From: Streblospio benedicti
Lineage: Eukaryota > Annelida > Polychaeta > Spionida > Spionidae
DNA: 64,000 bases
Direction of reading: 5' to 3'
Assembly: GCA_019095985.1 (NCBI GenBank)
Contig: CM032663.1
Location: forward strand, 13,373,571-13,437,570
Shown one piece after another: positions 34,750 through 46,475 of the stretch; the stretch's first letter is position 1; each line of letters starts with the position of its first letter. Under the pieces are notes generated by a model. It did no database searches, was not told where the DNA came from, and worked only from the letters and a program-made list of their open reading frames with translations. A program made the translations under genes and the position numbers.

Positions 34750-36090
34750 CTAATAACGTTGCAATTAGCCCCCCCTAATTACAACATTCCGTTAAACCTC
34801 ATATTTTTTTGCTTCATTGTGCTCAAATCTAAACAATCGCTATTGATTGGCAAAGAATGAGGCATTATACAGGAAATGAGGATTTCTCAGCTATAGATTG
34901 CGTTTCTGCACTATTGGCGGTGAGACACAATGCGGTTTAATCTTTCATAAACAAATTGTGTGAAGATTATTAAAAATGCAGTTAGCGATCGATGGGGATC
35001 TTGGGTTTGAAAGTATTGATTGATGAGCGCCAGAGGTAATAAGATCTGGAGGCAATGACAAGGCCTTACATGGGAAGCAAAGTGAAATTCTGCCTGTATT
35101 CAAGACATTTACCATGACTATGTATAGCACAAAATGAACTTGTTTCACTTTTTAAGCCTTTTAAAACAAATTCCATCTCTCTAAAGGCAACGAAAATAGA
35201 AACTGCTTAAAAATTCCAAACAATTTACAGTTTGACCTTCTAAAAAAGTAGGTATGTCAGTCAATACAGACGAAAACCCGACCGTGTTGTTGTGTGATTT
35301 CAACCCATATTAGGACCTAGAAAAGACGTTAGCAGATAATGTTGTCTGAAGACGACCACCGAAATAAGTGGCACGCTGATTGGACAAAATTGCACAAAAC
35401 GATCGATATGTTGACTTTTCACTGGAAGATCTTGCAACATTCATCGATCTTCAATATCGGAGAATGCTGTGGGGTTTTTTTTCTTCTACTTTTGTCAGCC
35501 TAATGTCTGTAGCAATTTTGTAATGTTGTTCTTATTGAACACCTACAGCACCTACTTCTTTCCATAATTGTCGTCGAGATATTGAATGAAGTAAACGAAA
35601 CAGAGGTGTTCTTAGATTATTAGAAGCTATGCTTGGCTTCATTTTCATTTAACAGCTAAAACGTTGAGTTGACTTCTATTTTGTGACAATACAACATTAG
35701 TTACTTACTTCACGTTTATATTGTTTTCCATAAATTTGACTTGTCAGAAACCAAGATAATCCGGATCAATTGTATATTGCACCATGCACAACCACCCAAG
35801 TGCCCATCCCCATCTAAAGGCCCCTAAATTTTGATTGCATTAATATCTACACCATTGAAATTCTAATACAAATACATAATCATGAAAATGGCCACCAAAA
35901 CATAAAATGGGCATTGAGATGGTTGCATATGTATACAATATAATAATACACAACTACTTACCCAAATCCTATAATCTTTTCATTGAAACTTAACTACCTC
36001 ATTATACTCTTTCATAACTCACTATCTATATCATATTTATAACAACACACTGCTATCAGAGTTTAATTTAACTGGTCAAACCATATATAA
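34750..36090. other. AT-rich, probable intron of the - strand gene
   Basis: No exon, transposon or structured repeat recognised. A possible - strand donor (GTAAGTAGT, plus 35952-35960) has no clear matching exon. Confidence 0.4.
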
Positions 36091-36100
36091 ACCTACTGAC

Positions 36101-36529
36101 CTCTATCATATCTCGCTCTCGATGACCCTGTGCTGTCTTGCTGGCTGCTGGGGTCGCGCTCCGGTGGGGGGTGGGGGCCTCGCAGGCGGCTGTCTGGCCC
36201 CCCTCTCCTCCCCGCCCTCTCGCGGTCTCTCCCCCTTCCCTGCTCCTGCTGCAACTGCCGCTCCATCCCTGCCTGAGCTAGAATTGTCCACAGCGGGGTC
36301 AGCCTGCTGCTTGCTGCTGCCAGATAAAGCAGCTTTAGGTGTTTTAGAGACAACTGCAGGGGAATTGGTAGCTGAGGTAGGTGTCTTATGGTGGAGTTCC
36401 TTGGGCCTTACGGACAGGTCAGAGTCAGTGCTGCTTGTGGCTTTGGCCTTCAGTGGGGAATGGTTCAGGGAGGCCTTGTTCTGTTCCTTTGGTGGGTCGA
36501 GGGTGTCACCCTGAGGAGGAGCAGGTGGT

Positions 36530-36586
<57 letters not shown>

Positions 36587-36650
36587 GATCTGAGGGCGAT
36601 CTGGTACTTGAAGGCCTCCCCAGTGTGAGGATGATCTCCGTGGCCAGCTC
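36101..36650 (-). CDS. Exon of ANKS1/Odin-like PTB protein: end of PTB domain, polyglutamine tract, disordered tail
   Basis: Seen: acceptor TTTTCTGTGCTTGCAG|G, then ELATEIILTLG in one frame and EAFKYQIALRS followed by about 19 Gln in the next. Together they match the last helix of PTB domains of the ANKS1 family (EIILTLGQAFEVAYQLALQ, from memory). A C-run at plus 36618-36621 one base too short splits the two frames, probably a homopolymer error. After the Gln tract come PPPAPPQGDT and Ser/Pro/Lys-rich sequence, intrinsically disordered. The Gln frame stops at 36106-36108. A second frame from about 36260 (GMERQLQQEQGRGRDRER..) stays open to a possible donor AGAG|GTCAGT at 36101, so the 3' end of the exon is ambiguous. 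Known: PTB domains bind NPxY-type tails at the membrane. Upstream exons would lie above 36.65 kb but were not found. NOS1AP or GULP-like identity is possible. Confidence 0.6.
36531..36586. repeat. Pure (CTG/CAG)n tract, coding polyglutamine on - strand
   Basis: About 18-19 uninterrupted GCT units inside the PTB-protein exon. Glutamine is read in only one of the three - frames, the same frame as EAFKYQIALRS, which supports that reading. Confidence 0.95.
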
Positions 36651-38119
36651 CTGCAAGCACAGAAAACAACGGCGCAGGTTAGTGATACTGATGGGAATGG
36701 TAAAAAAACGGTTTTGGTTGCACATGTGCACATTTCAGGAGTGTATTTACTCTTAAAGAAGTTTGGGTAAAGATGATGTCCATAGCAAGCCACTGAAAAC
36801 CCAGAAATAGTGACATATCAAAGGTTCAGTTGGGTTGAGATATTATGATAGGGATGACGACAGTCTCAGACACCACCTCCTGAAGATATAAACGCAAATG
36901 TATGAATGTAAGCATTTCATAAAAACAAACATGTAAATATCTACATGATAACTACTTTTCATAGAGATGGGAAGTGTGAAGTATTTTTTTTTATAAAGTG
37001 TGAAGTATTGTTTGAACGTATTCATATGTTGAAGTAATGTGCATTTCTGTCAAAGACTTTCATTGTCAATGCTCTCGACAGGAGAAACAAAGTGTAGATT
37101 ATTTCAATGTGTTGTAGTCATAATGATGTTCATAAAATTGCAGGTCCCAGAAGTTTGAAATTACAAAGAGTAGTACATGTTGTGGGTATGGAGATTCTCA
37201 AGTTAACCATATGAAACGGATACAAAAAAGCAAAATGAAAGAGCTTGCAAAAGAGTTTTTAAAGCATTGTGACCTCTCAACCCCATTTCCTTTGGAAAAA
37301 AATGAAATGTTAAAACAACTTCTATAGAAAAACAGCAAGTAAAGAAAATCCATTTGCAACTTCTATAGATTTCTGCGAAGGAAAAACTGAGCACCGGCCA
37401 GGATAAAATAACAGATGTGTGGGAATAAAACGGCGAAACCTAGTTTTGATGAACTTCAGATTGCACAATAATTACATATCTTTTTGAAAATCTATTGAAT
37501 AGCGCGCCCTTCTTGATATTTCTCTTTACAGTCGACTGGAGCGCCAGAAAGGAAATATACATAGTTGTATTGTGGACTTGGACCACACATGCTCCCGACT
37601 GGCTGCTAATTCGGTACATAATGAACGTGGCTCAATGGAAAAATCACGCTTGGACGACTCGGGCTTTTCCCAGTGTTATATTACCGACAAGTTGTGGACG
37701 ACATTAAAAAAAGAAATAAATATGTATTAATGTGCGCCACTATATACAGAGTGCCAATTTTGGGGTGTCAAAGGCGGCTGTATTGTTACTCTTTTGTTAT
37801 CATTCGCATAAAAATTGGTAGAATAGCGCACTGAACGTGGAGCTGGCAAAGTTCTTCAACGTAGGAAAGTCATTTCATGGTCGTTTTGCCGTTTGACAGG
37901 TTTTGTGGAATCAAAAGCTTTACAGGAACTTCTTTTCTTTGAGATTTTTGTGAATTCAAGAAATGTCTTAATTTTCGTTAACAAAAAATTCTATTGTAAA
38001 GAGCACAATGAAGAGTGATTTTATGGAAAGCCCATTCAATATTTTAAAGCTAGCTTTTAAAATAACTTTAGAATGTAAGCTTTCAACATCATGTCGGTAT
38101 CAGATTAAACGGACGTAGT

Positions 38120-38300
38120 TTTTTTTATTAACGCTTCACACCTAAAGACCTTAGGTTCGAGTCCTCGTTCAGATCATCAAAAATATAATCCAGAGTTAAG
38201 ACATTAAACAAAAACACTGTCCTGATATTTAAATTAATTACAAAAGGAATTGCATTTATATCTATCCCCATCACAGAATATAATTCTTCAACTCAATTGC
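38120..38300 (+). mobile_element. Possible tRNA-derived SINE trace
   Basis: A B-box-like GGTTCGAGTCC lies in CCTTAGGTTCGAGTCCTCGTTC (about 38150), with a later GGAATTGCATTTATATCTATC. No A box is recognisable. Very weak. Confidence 0.2.
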
Positions 38301-38735
38301 ACTTTACTTGTCATCATCAGTGGCCATCCTCACTTTTAGTAGGAAGTACAATACAATTACATCTAACTGTGCGCTACAAGCTTGTGCATTCCATCCTAAT
38401 TACTTCTCTACAAAAAATTTTACATTCGATTTCAGTGATAGATGAATAGAACTGTTATTGCTATTCGTTTACAACCCACACAATATTATAGTTATACCTA
38501 CTTCTCTTTGTTAGAACCATCCCTTCTTACTTGAAGTACCAATCACACATTTATGAATGTATTACAATTTAGGGACTTCTATTCCTTCTATTCCTTAAAA
38601 TGCAGATTTAACTATTCAAAACATCAAACCCTATTATATATGCTTTTCACTATACATGTGCTATGTTTCACATTTTAAACTGCACTATCTGCGATATTTT
38701 ACTGTGCATTTCAAGAATGCGAAATAAAATTACAC

Positions 38736-38762
38736 AATATAATACAATACAATAGAATTGTA
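38736..38762. repeat. (AATAC)n microsatellite
   Basis: AATATAATACAATACAATAGAATTG, short and imperfect. Confidence 0.7.
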
Positions 38763-38889
38763 TTGTCTATAGGGTTATTACCACTTTGGGAATTTCCATA
38801 AAGCACAGATTGAGCTAATTACAAGAAGTTGACAGCCAAATCCTCCGTTTCCCTCGTCACCTCATTAAACATCACAATTTAAAATCGAC

Positions 38890-38969
38890 AAACTCCATCT
38901 TTTTTCATGGGTCAGCTGCAGAGGTCGCTCAAAGGTCGTGACCCAACATGGCCGCCACTATCCGTCTTG
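38890..38969 (+). CDS. Candidate promoter-proximal first coding exon (MAATIRL..)
   Basis: AACATGGCCGCC at 38946-38957 is both a strong YY1 motif and a good Kozak start. The codons ATG GCC GCC ACT ATC CGT CTT G run directly into a perfect donor G|GTGAGT at 38970. Upstream, GTCAGCTGCAGAGGTCGC and CAAAGGTCGTGACCC form a GC-richer patch. Short 5' UTRs with a YY1 site over the start codon are a known promoter class. No downstream exon in phase 1 could be identified, so the gene is unnamed and the call rests on these signals. Confidence 0.35.
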
Positions 38970-39092
38970 GTGAGTTGACGCCGAGCACAAAAAGTGTCAG
39001 AAAACAATATGCCACGGAGGAGCGAGCAACTCAATTAATGGCTTTTAGCTCAAAATGGACAATAACGCAGAACAGTGGGAGATATGGCACTA

Positions 39093-39275
39093 TGCAGCAG
39101 AACCTCTTTATTGAGATCACCCAATGGAGGCTGGTTTATAGTGGTCTCAATAGAAAGGTGGTCTCTCTTTGTGAAGGTTCATCAAGGTGAAAATTTAGAA
39201 CCACGAAAAAATTGGTCTCATTATATAGGTGGTCTCTTTAAAAGAGGTTGTCTTATAATTAGAGTTTTACTGTAA
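39093..39275 (-). mobile_element. CAGTAGAACCTC-family MITE
   Basis: TGCAGCAGAACCTCTTTATT at the left, GTGGTCTCAATAGAAAGGTG inside, TAGAGTTTTACTGTA at the right. Near full length. Confidence 0.8.
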
Positions 39276-39803
39276 CACATAATAACAGTGAAAATAAAGG
39301 CACAAAAACCGGCTTTATTAGGAAAACTGCCTCCTTTATGAGAAGCACAATGATGGTGATTCTTCCACCCGCTTGACCACCACGGCTATTGGCAGCGGTC
39401 AGTGGCTTATCATCGTGGTCATTGTTGGTGGTCAGATGGGTGGACAAGTCTCTGGAAACATTGGGATGTTATTGGGTACTATTGATAGTAGGTGACAATG
39501 CTGTTATCTTAGGACTGAGCAGTGGATGGTAGAATGGGTGGACAGCTTTGTTTCTATGGGTAGTGGGATTGTGTCATTACCATTGATTATAGATTGTCTA
39601 TTAATCTTATTACATTGAATGTCAATCATGAGTTGAGAGGAGACAGTTACATTAGAGTCTATCTGGTTGAAAAAAAAGGTGGTTCCATTACAGAGGTGGC
39701 CACTAATAACAAAATTATGACCGTGAGCACCAGATAAGCCTAATATGCTCATTCTGACACGCAACACACCGAGTCATGATAACATTATGGAGTTTACAAC
39801 CAT

Positions 39804-39979
39804 TACAGTAGAGCCTACAATTAACACCACTTCTATAAATAGACCACCTGTATTGTAAGACCATTTCTATTGGTTGCAAGTCCTCTAAAGAGAAAAATAT
39901 CAACCTCCATAGAGAGACCACCTCTCTATTGGGACTACTTTACGACAGTCACTGGGTGATCTTAATAGAGTCTACTGTA
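39804..39979 (+). mobile_element. CAGTAGAACCTC-family MITE
   Basis: TACAGTAGAGCCTACAATTA to TAATAGAGTCTACTGTA, both ends with TA. 176 bp. Confidence 0.85.
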
Positions 39980-40441
39980 AAACAACAACCTATTAATAAC
40001 TAACCACTCAACTCCTGTATTCTTACCAGCCCAATTATGCTGCTATCATCATCCATCTTCCCTCCTCCTCATCATTCTACATGATGATAACATTCAGCGA
40101 TCCATCTCGCCTTTTTTCAATCAGCAGCCCTCCTAGTCACTCACCACCCACCCCCTTAACGGCCACAAGATGATGATAGCATTGAGTAATCTTTCTAACC
40201 AGCGATAACTCATTAAAGCCACTTTTCTACGACCATCTATTTCGTTACTGATCACTTGCCATCAACCACCATCCCAAACCATACAAAAAATAGACGCCCC
40301 CACCCCACCCACCCTCTAAACGGTCCCAAACTGACGATAGCATTGAGTAATCGTTCTAACCAGTGATAACCCGGTAAAGCCGCTTTTCTTTGAGCCCCCA
40401 TTACATTGTGGCCGGCAGTGAGAGATGCGTGGTTGGATAAC

Positions 40442-40455
40442 GTTGCCATGGTAAC
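40442..40455. promoter_or_regulatory. Palindromic RFX X-box
   Basis: GTTGCCATGGTAAC is a full match to the X-box consensus and nearly palindromic. It lies in a GC-richer 40-bp patch (GCCGGCAGTGAGAGATGCG upstream) with no gene start recognised nearby. Confidence 0.4.
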
Positions 40456-40600
40456 CAGTGGAATGATGGACAATGCTGTGGTTGAGGGATGCAGGGACGA
40501 ATAGTTGCATGGGGACGTGGGATTTGTAATGATGAGGACAACATGTAGCCCTCGTAGACGAAATAATAAGTTATAATCACCTTTACAATTGATGAAAATG

Positions 40601-40778
40601 ACAGTGGAACCTCCAATTAAGACTGCCTCTATACTGAGACCACCTCTATGATAAGATCATTTTTCAGGGTTCCAAGCCTCCGTAAAGAGACCACTGCCAA
40701 CATGGATTAAGAGACCACTTTATTATTGAGACCACTTTGAGGTTAGACCACTAGGTGGTCTTAAGAGAGTTTCTTCTG
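40601..40778 (+). mobile_element. CAGTAGAACCTC-family MITE, ends worn
   Basis: ACAGTGGAACCTCCAATTAA, GCCTCCGTAAAGAGACCACT, GGTGGTCTTAAGAGAG in order. Confidence 0.8.
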
Positions 40779-40789
40779 ACCATTGTAAA

Positions 40790-42660
40790 ATGAAGATAAC
40801 ACCATCTAGAACTCACAAAGTAATAGTCATGTAATTATCATCCTTACAATTCAAAAACAACTTGTTGTTTATGATCATAGTTTTGATGCAACAAAAAATA
40901 TATAGTTAGGCATTTCTGGAAACTCATTCAAATAACCAAAGATATAAATCATTATACCTCATGTTGCATATCTCTAGTTTCGAAAAATATTATGTAATCT
41001 TTGCTTTATTTTGCAATATTTTTAGGTAAAACGTATCCCTAGAGAGTCCCCTAAATGAAGTCACTATTTTATCTAGTGCAACATTTCGACCGTCCACCAA
41101 ACAATAATGAAACCACCTCCCCAAAATGTCATTCTTTTATACAGTATGATCTACTAGAACCTGGTGGTGTTGATAACAGTGACTAACACCTCCCTGGGGA
41201 CCGACTACATTGACGACACAATGATTATAACATAATGTACGATTAATTGACGCCCACCTACCGCTCTATATTATGGTGGTATGTGGGACATTTTGATTTC
41301 TCCCACTTTAGACACAATTGTTGTGAAGTCATTAGGTTTTCTTTATCTTTTTATTTTAACTGTGATTGCATTTAATCTTCTTGTGTAGCACTGTACATTT
41401 ACTACTTCATGCATGAATTGAAAACAAAACATGTAATTTGGAATTGAATGATATTATCAAAATGATATATCTGGTTTGAATTAGAATAAGCTGGTTACTT
41501 TATAAAAAATAAAGTATTTTCTTTTGAAAATCGGTTAATCAAGGTGACTAAAAATCATAAAAATCGTTTAATATTACAATCTACATAAGATCCCTGATTG
41601 ACAGAAATCCAGTGAATGTAATTACAAAACCAAAAACCCCGCAGTGCGATGTTTCACGTATTGTGACTTTTACGAGATGAACCCTGCTGCATTGTTAACT
41701 GCGTAACAAGCATTAACCCACTATCTCTCTGCCCATCAGAACGGCGCTAATTTCTGTATAAAGCCACACTTCACCTGTTTTCGGCCGGGTAAATGTACAA
41801 AATAACCGTCTAATGTGGCTAGGTAACAAGCTCGCTGAACCTGACCGATTCAAAACTGATGCTGATCTTCACATCAGGTCTACATGGGCTTGATGACATC
41901 TCTGATAGGGGGACTACTGGTGTAATGGGATCACCTGTGTAATAGGACTACCTGTGTTATTGGAACACTTGTGTAATGGGACAACCAAAAAATGATCTGA
42001 CGTCATATAAGATCACAATCTCTCATAGAGGAGGGTTCTGTGATGGTAACCAAACTGACGAATGGGTTCTTCCCAACTAAGAACATGTGTCTTTTAATAC
42101 CGTGTATGACCGTCCTTTCATCAAAATCAGACCAATTGAAATTCCAATAGAACTACACATTCATGTAAATGCCCACCACCTAACATAGCCGTTTTTCAGC
42201 CTCAAAGCCCATAGAAGTTTGAATGTTAATATACGCTAATACTCTCCCTATCAGTGTCTTTTTAACATGTACTTCATGCACTCGTCTTCATCGATCTCCC
42301 AACCAAATATCCTTCTTTTGCGCAAATCGAATCTCATTCAAAGTACAAATGACAGAAGTACCCCAGAAATATGAGCTTTTCTCACAGATTTCTCAGCAGA
42401 GTATAAATGCACATTCTACTCCATTGTATGCAACATTTCGGAGTGTTAAAGAATGTATTAATTTTTCACGCCACACTGCATTTCTATCGGCCTCTCCATG
42501 CGTACGGTTCCCAGCCAGTGATACAGCGAGAGAGTGCTATACAAACACAGCCGTCAATGTACCACCATTAGGGGGATTTTAAGCCGTTTTCTACTACATT
42601 AGCTCGAGTCCAGTCAGGAGTGAAGTCCTGAAAATTGCAATCGGCCGGGTTCAGCCTTCA
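40790..42660. other. Spacer, mostly unique AT-rich sequence
   Basis: No supported gene. At 41.89-42.04 kb GGACTACTGGTGTAATGGGA is followed by three similar CCTGTGTAATRGGA units, perhaps a decayed MITE. The 119-codon ORF at 42.22-42.58 kb shows no recognisable domain. Confidence 0.5.
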
Positions 42661-42761
42661 CCTTGGCAGCTGGAAAGTGGACTGCACTCTGTGGACGCCA
42701 TTATAAAAATGGTCCACATTCGCGGAATGCTGCCGGTTTTTTTTTTCTCTCTCCACCAAAG

Positions 42762-42917
42762 TTCAATGCTTTTATGGAGTTTTACGTTTTTGAATATGGA
42801 TTGCGGTGTCATTGTTGTCTGAAGAAAGCAGGAAAAGTACTCGCTGCCCTGTCCAAAACTGGCGATGTTCATATTTATCTCTGTGAAGAGCATTATGAAC
42901 AGTTGAAAGATTTGTAA
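42762..42917 (+). CDS. Candidate terminal exon of a small Cys/His-rich protein
   Basis: A long T/C tract (GGTTTTTTTTTTCTCTCTCC) ends in CACCAAAG, usable as a 3' splice site. The open frame reads FNAFMEFYVFEYGLRCHCCL, then KKAGKVLAALSKTGD, VHIYLCEEHYEQLKDL and TAA at 42915-42917. CHCC plus CEEH could ligate a zinc ion, and composition and amphipathic order look like real protein rather than chance. I do not recognise the family. Methionine at 42774 could also start a 47-residue protein. A poly(A) signal variant ATTAAA follows at about 42937. Confidence 0.35.
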   Translation, partial: FNAFMEFYVFEYGLRCHCCLKKAGKVLAALSKTGDVHIYLCEEHYEQLKDL

Positions 42918-42939
42918 AGAATTATGCCGTAAATATATT

Positions 42940-45170
42940 AAACAAAAACTGTTGCTTTCTCTGTCAGTGCTTGTGACGCTAATTCGATATTCTCCTCCTT
43001 TTTAAATGCACCCACGCTTGGCAATTCTCACTATCATGTAAATTCTTCCCTTCTACATATTAAACAATTTGAAAAAGGAGAAACAAACAAGTCTAAACAC
43101 CCCTGTCAAGGTCTCCTGTTAAAGGCCAAGTCTTATGTTATTCGGTTTATAGCCCCACAAACACTACAGTTGATAGGTCCTAGATGCCCTGCCGTAAATT
43201 GCAAAATCACCAGATCAATGCCCAACAACAGAATAGAGTGCAAATACGATTCAAAACTGACAACTATATGTTATCTTGACTAAGCACTTGCATTTATGGA
43301 ATCTTTAAAAACATTCACAATCAGGTGTCCAGTCAGAACGGAACCTGCCATCATGGTTCATCGAATCTCCCCGACCTTCACACTCACCCACCAGCCAGCA
43401 CCGGTTTACTCCGGATTTTTCCAGTTGAAAAGATTGAGCCGTTATCATTGACATCCTGTCTATTGTTTGAAACATAATTAGTGCATATAGATTGTGTGCT
43501 AATTTAACAAGTTCTGATTAGTTATGCTACGCCGAATTGCTGCACTGACGCAAACTAGACCAACGAGTGTGGTCACTGAACTGAAGTGTACATCATTAGT
43601 CTTCACCCAATTGCACTATCCAGGATTATCAATAACCGTTGAAAGAGAAAATGTAGAGTAAACTTCCATTTTTTGTATTGTTTAATACTGAATAACCTCT
43701 TTGTGTGCCAATTTAGGGCTATTAAGCACTTAACATCCAAGTATATCTAAATTATGAGTGGTTTTACAGACATTAGATATGCAATTGTAAATCCAACCAA
43801 GTGAGATCTTGATTGGTAATCTAACAGTATTACAGCAACTGAACAAATTATTCAGAGCATTATGTATTATGTAACTTCTAGAAATAGACAATTGTAACAC
43901 AAACACCCTAAAAACATGCCAAAACACCTTTGCTACCTACACCACACAGACTCTGCAAACAAACAAAACTGCGGAGCCATCTTTAATGTATAACCACCAC
44001 GCTACCAAGCGCACTCACAGGGAAACTCCTCCATGCGGGTGTTTGCCAGACTTGATGCCCCAGGGGTGTGTGTGTGTGTGTGGAGGGGGATCCTACTGAC
44101 TTGCCCCAGGTGGTCTGAGAATCATCGTTTTATTTCAGAATGCTATAGACTTGCCCTGGAGTCTCTCGCTCCATTGTTGGCAAATGTTCCCGCTGTGCTG
44201 GCTCCAGCACTATACGGGGTTCACATTTTTCTGTCTGTGTCTATCACTTATTTTATGTGATTGATATGTAATGATGTTTCTTGTAAGTTGCAGGAAAATT
44301 GCGTACACTTTAACTTTTTATTCAAAATCAGTTGCTTAAGCAACATGCATATTCTAATTATTTGCATTTCACACACTTTGATGTATATTACATTGTCAGA
44401 TATGCATTGTTTTTCAGAATACACCTATGTTGTTATAAGTAAAGAAAAAAAATAAGTATACATTAGCATATCACTACTAATCACTATGAATGCTTAATCT
44501 GAACAGTTGGAAAGTGTATCATTTGAGTAAAAGAATTGTCCTTATCCTTCGATTTTCTTGTGCTACTGAAATAAGTGGGAAGCCGGACGAAGTAGCTTAT
44601 ACCTGTTACATGGACAATTCTCATCATCGATCTCATAATCTCCGTTCAATTTTTCAACCGAAAAGCCCATGGGAACTTGGATGGTTTTAAATGATGTTTG
44701 TTATCCTTAAAGATGAACCTACAGTTTCTAAACACATTATCTCATGTAATCATTTTAAGAGAGGGACTTAACTGAAGTAGCATCACACTGCAGTATAATG
44801 CATTGGTCAATGAACAAAATAACTTAAGAGGCTAAATTCATTATCTGAACAGCAGCGTAAAAATAACTTAAGAGGCATTAACCGCTTGATTTCCAGAGAA
44901 CACAATTATTTACAGCTATTTGAAGAAGACACCCGTATTTCGTTAACATTAACAAAGGTTAAATGAAGTCCGACAACAAACTATGTTGTGATAGTCGGAT
45001 TTTCCCAGTCACCGGCAATGCAAAATGGCTTAAAACGGCGTTAAATTGCCTAATTCCGCAATGTCTTAAGGCCAACCAATGAACTACTTTGACATCGATA
45101 CATTACGCCCAGTATGATGAAGTCAGCTTCGGTCAGGGAGCTGGAGTGTAAAAAACCACAGTACGGACGC
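42940..45170. other. Gene-free spacer
   Basis: No supported gene or transposon. At 44125-44139 TCGTTTTATTTCAG|AATG looks like an acceptor, but the reading frames after it are unconvincing. A GT microsatellite lies at about 44066-44082. Confidence 0.5.
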
Positions 45171-45179
45171 ATGAGCTCG

Positions 45180-45405
45180 AGTAAACATATCATGTTGTCG
45201 TGTCCATGGTCATTTAGGCAGCGGGGAACAGGGTGTGAAACCGCGTCATTCAGGCATGGGCTCGGATGAACATGAACGATAACGCACGATTGGTGAAGGT
45301 GGAAAATCTGGGGCTATGGACTGTATGGTCACTTGGGTACAGTGGGTGAAACTAGGTCATCGTGTAAGCTCGGATGGATATTGATGATGATACAGGTGGA
45401 AAATT
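45180..45405 (+). repeat. Segmental duplication, copy 1 of 46126-46350
   Basis: About 225 bp nearly identical to the later copy: GTAAACATATCATGTTGTCG.., AACGATAACGCACGATTGG.., GGGCTATGGACTGTATGGTC.. to GATGATGATACAGGTGGAAA. A handful of differences only, so the duplication is recent relative to the surrounding decay. Confidence 0.9.
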
Positions 45406-45620
45406 AGCTGTGTAATGTCTATTTGGTGCTTCTCTTGTGCTCTACATAGTTAGTGCTTCTGGTGGGACGTTGTAATATGGGTCTATGATATAGAATGTAT
45501 GGTCACTTGGGCACGCACAATGGAGAGAAAGGGTTTGAAGCTGTAGTTAATACATTCTTGGGTGAAGCTAAGTCATTCAAGCATGCCCATGGTTTAAACA
45601 ATGGTGAAAGATCGCAGGCG

Positions 45621-45850
45621 TATATAAGACCATATGGGGATTAAGCTCAAGTGGTCTCAATAGAGAGATGCTCTTTATACAGAAGTTCTCAGTGGTCTGT
45701 TTATTAAGACTTGGGACCACAAGAAATGGGCCTATTATAGAGGTGGTCCCAATTAGGGGTGGTCTATTTATGGAGTTTCATATAAGTGTCTCAATGGAGG
45801 CTCGAGATAGCCAGAAATGGTCTTATCGTAGAGGTAGTTTCAATACAAAT
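45621..45850 (-). mobile_element. CAGTAGAACCTC-family MITE with extra internal units
   Basis: GTGGTCTCAATAGAGAGATG, ACTTGGGACCACAAGAAATG, TTATAGAGGTGGTCCCAATT, then a second round TCGAGATAGCCAGAAATGGTC. Longer than usual, ends worn. Confidence 0.65.
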
Positions 45851-46125
45851 GTGATGATTACACTTGATTTCATTGGGACATAATAAATGAAGGAAGAATG
45901 ACCCATATCATAAGGCTAGTGCCTCTCACGGCGAGATGGCTCAAGTGGAAACCACTCAGCGGTCAGCACGGATGGACAAGCACACAGACTGTCCCCTCTA
46001 GTGGACTGACCCATGATGCATCACTATCATTCAGGTCAGCTGGGAGCCGTGAGAAATCGGTGAAACCAGGTGGACTCAGCGGCGTAAAATGGGTTAAAGT
46101 GGCGGTATTCTGTAGAGAGAAGTGG

Positions 46126-46350
46126 AGTAAACATATCATGTTGTCGCGTCCATGGTCATTTAGGCAGCGAGGGAACAGGGTGTGAAACCGCGCCATTTGA
46201 GCATGGGCTCAGATGAACATGAACGATAACGCACGATTGGTGAAGGTGGAAAATCTGGGGCTATGGACTGTATGGTCACTTGGGTACAGTGGGTGAAACT
46301 AGGTCATCGTGTAAGCTCGGATGGATATTGATGATGATACAGGTGGAAAT
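46126..46350 (+). repeat. Segmental duplication, copy 2 of 45180-45405
   Basis: Same sequence as copy 1, offset about 945 bp, same orientation. Continues into a further diverged unit (GGGGCTATGAACTGTATGGTCA). Confidence 0.9.
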
Positions 46351-46475
46351 CTGGGGCTATGAACTGTATGGTCATTTCGTTATGGTGAGTGGAAACGTGT
46401 GTCATCGGAGCATGATTTGAGCATGAAGAACATGATAATGGAGATAAACGCAGGGGCGCTATGAGCAGTTACATG

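Noticed and set aside
36101-36650. ELP4 as the convergent neighbour of Pax6, as in vertebrates
   Set aside because: The exon matches a PTB domain and not Elongator subunit 4; nothing like ELP4 was seen.
36388-36756. 122-codon + strand ORF with a poly-Leu run
   Set aside because: It is the shadow of the CAG tract; the - strand has a splice acceptor and a PTB-domain match.
44033-44260. ORF with a plausible acceptor at 44139
   Set aside because: Frames after the acceptor show no recognisable or conserved-looking protein.
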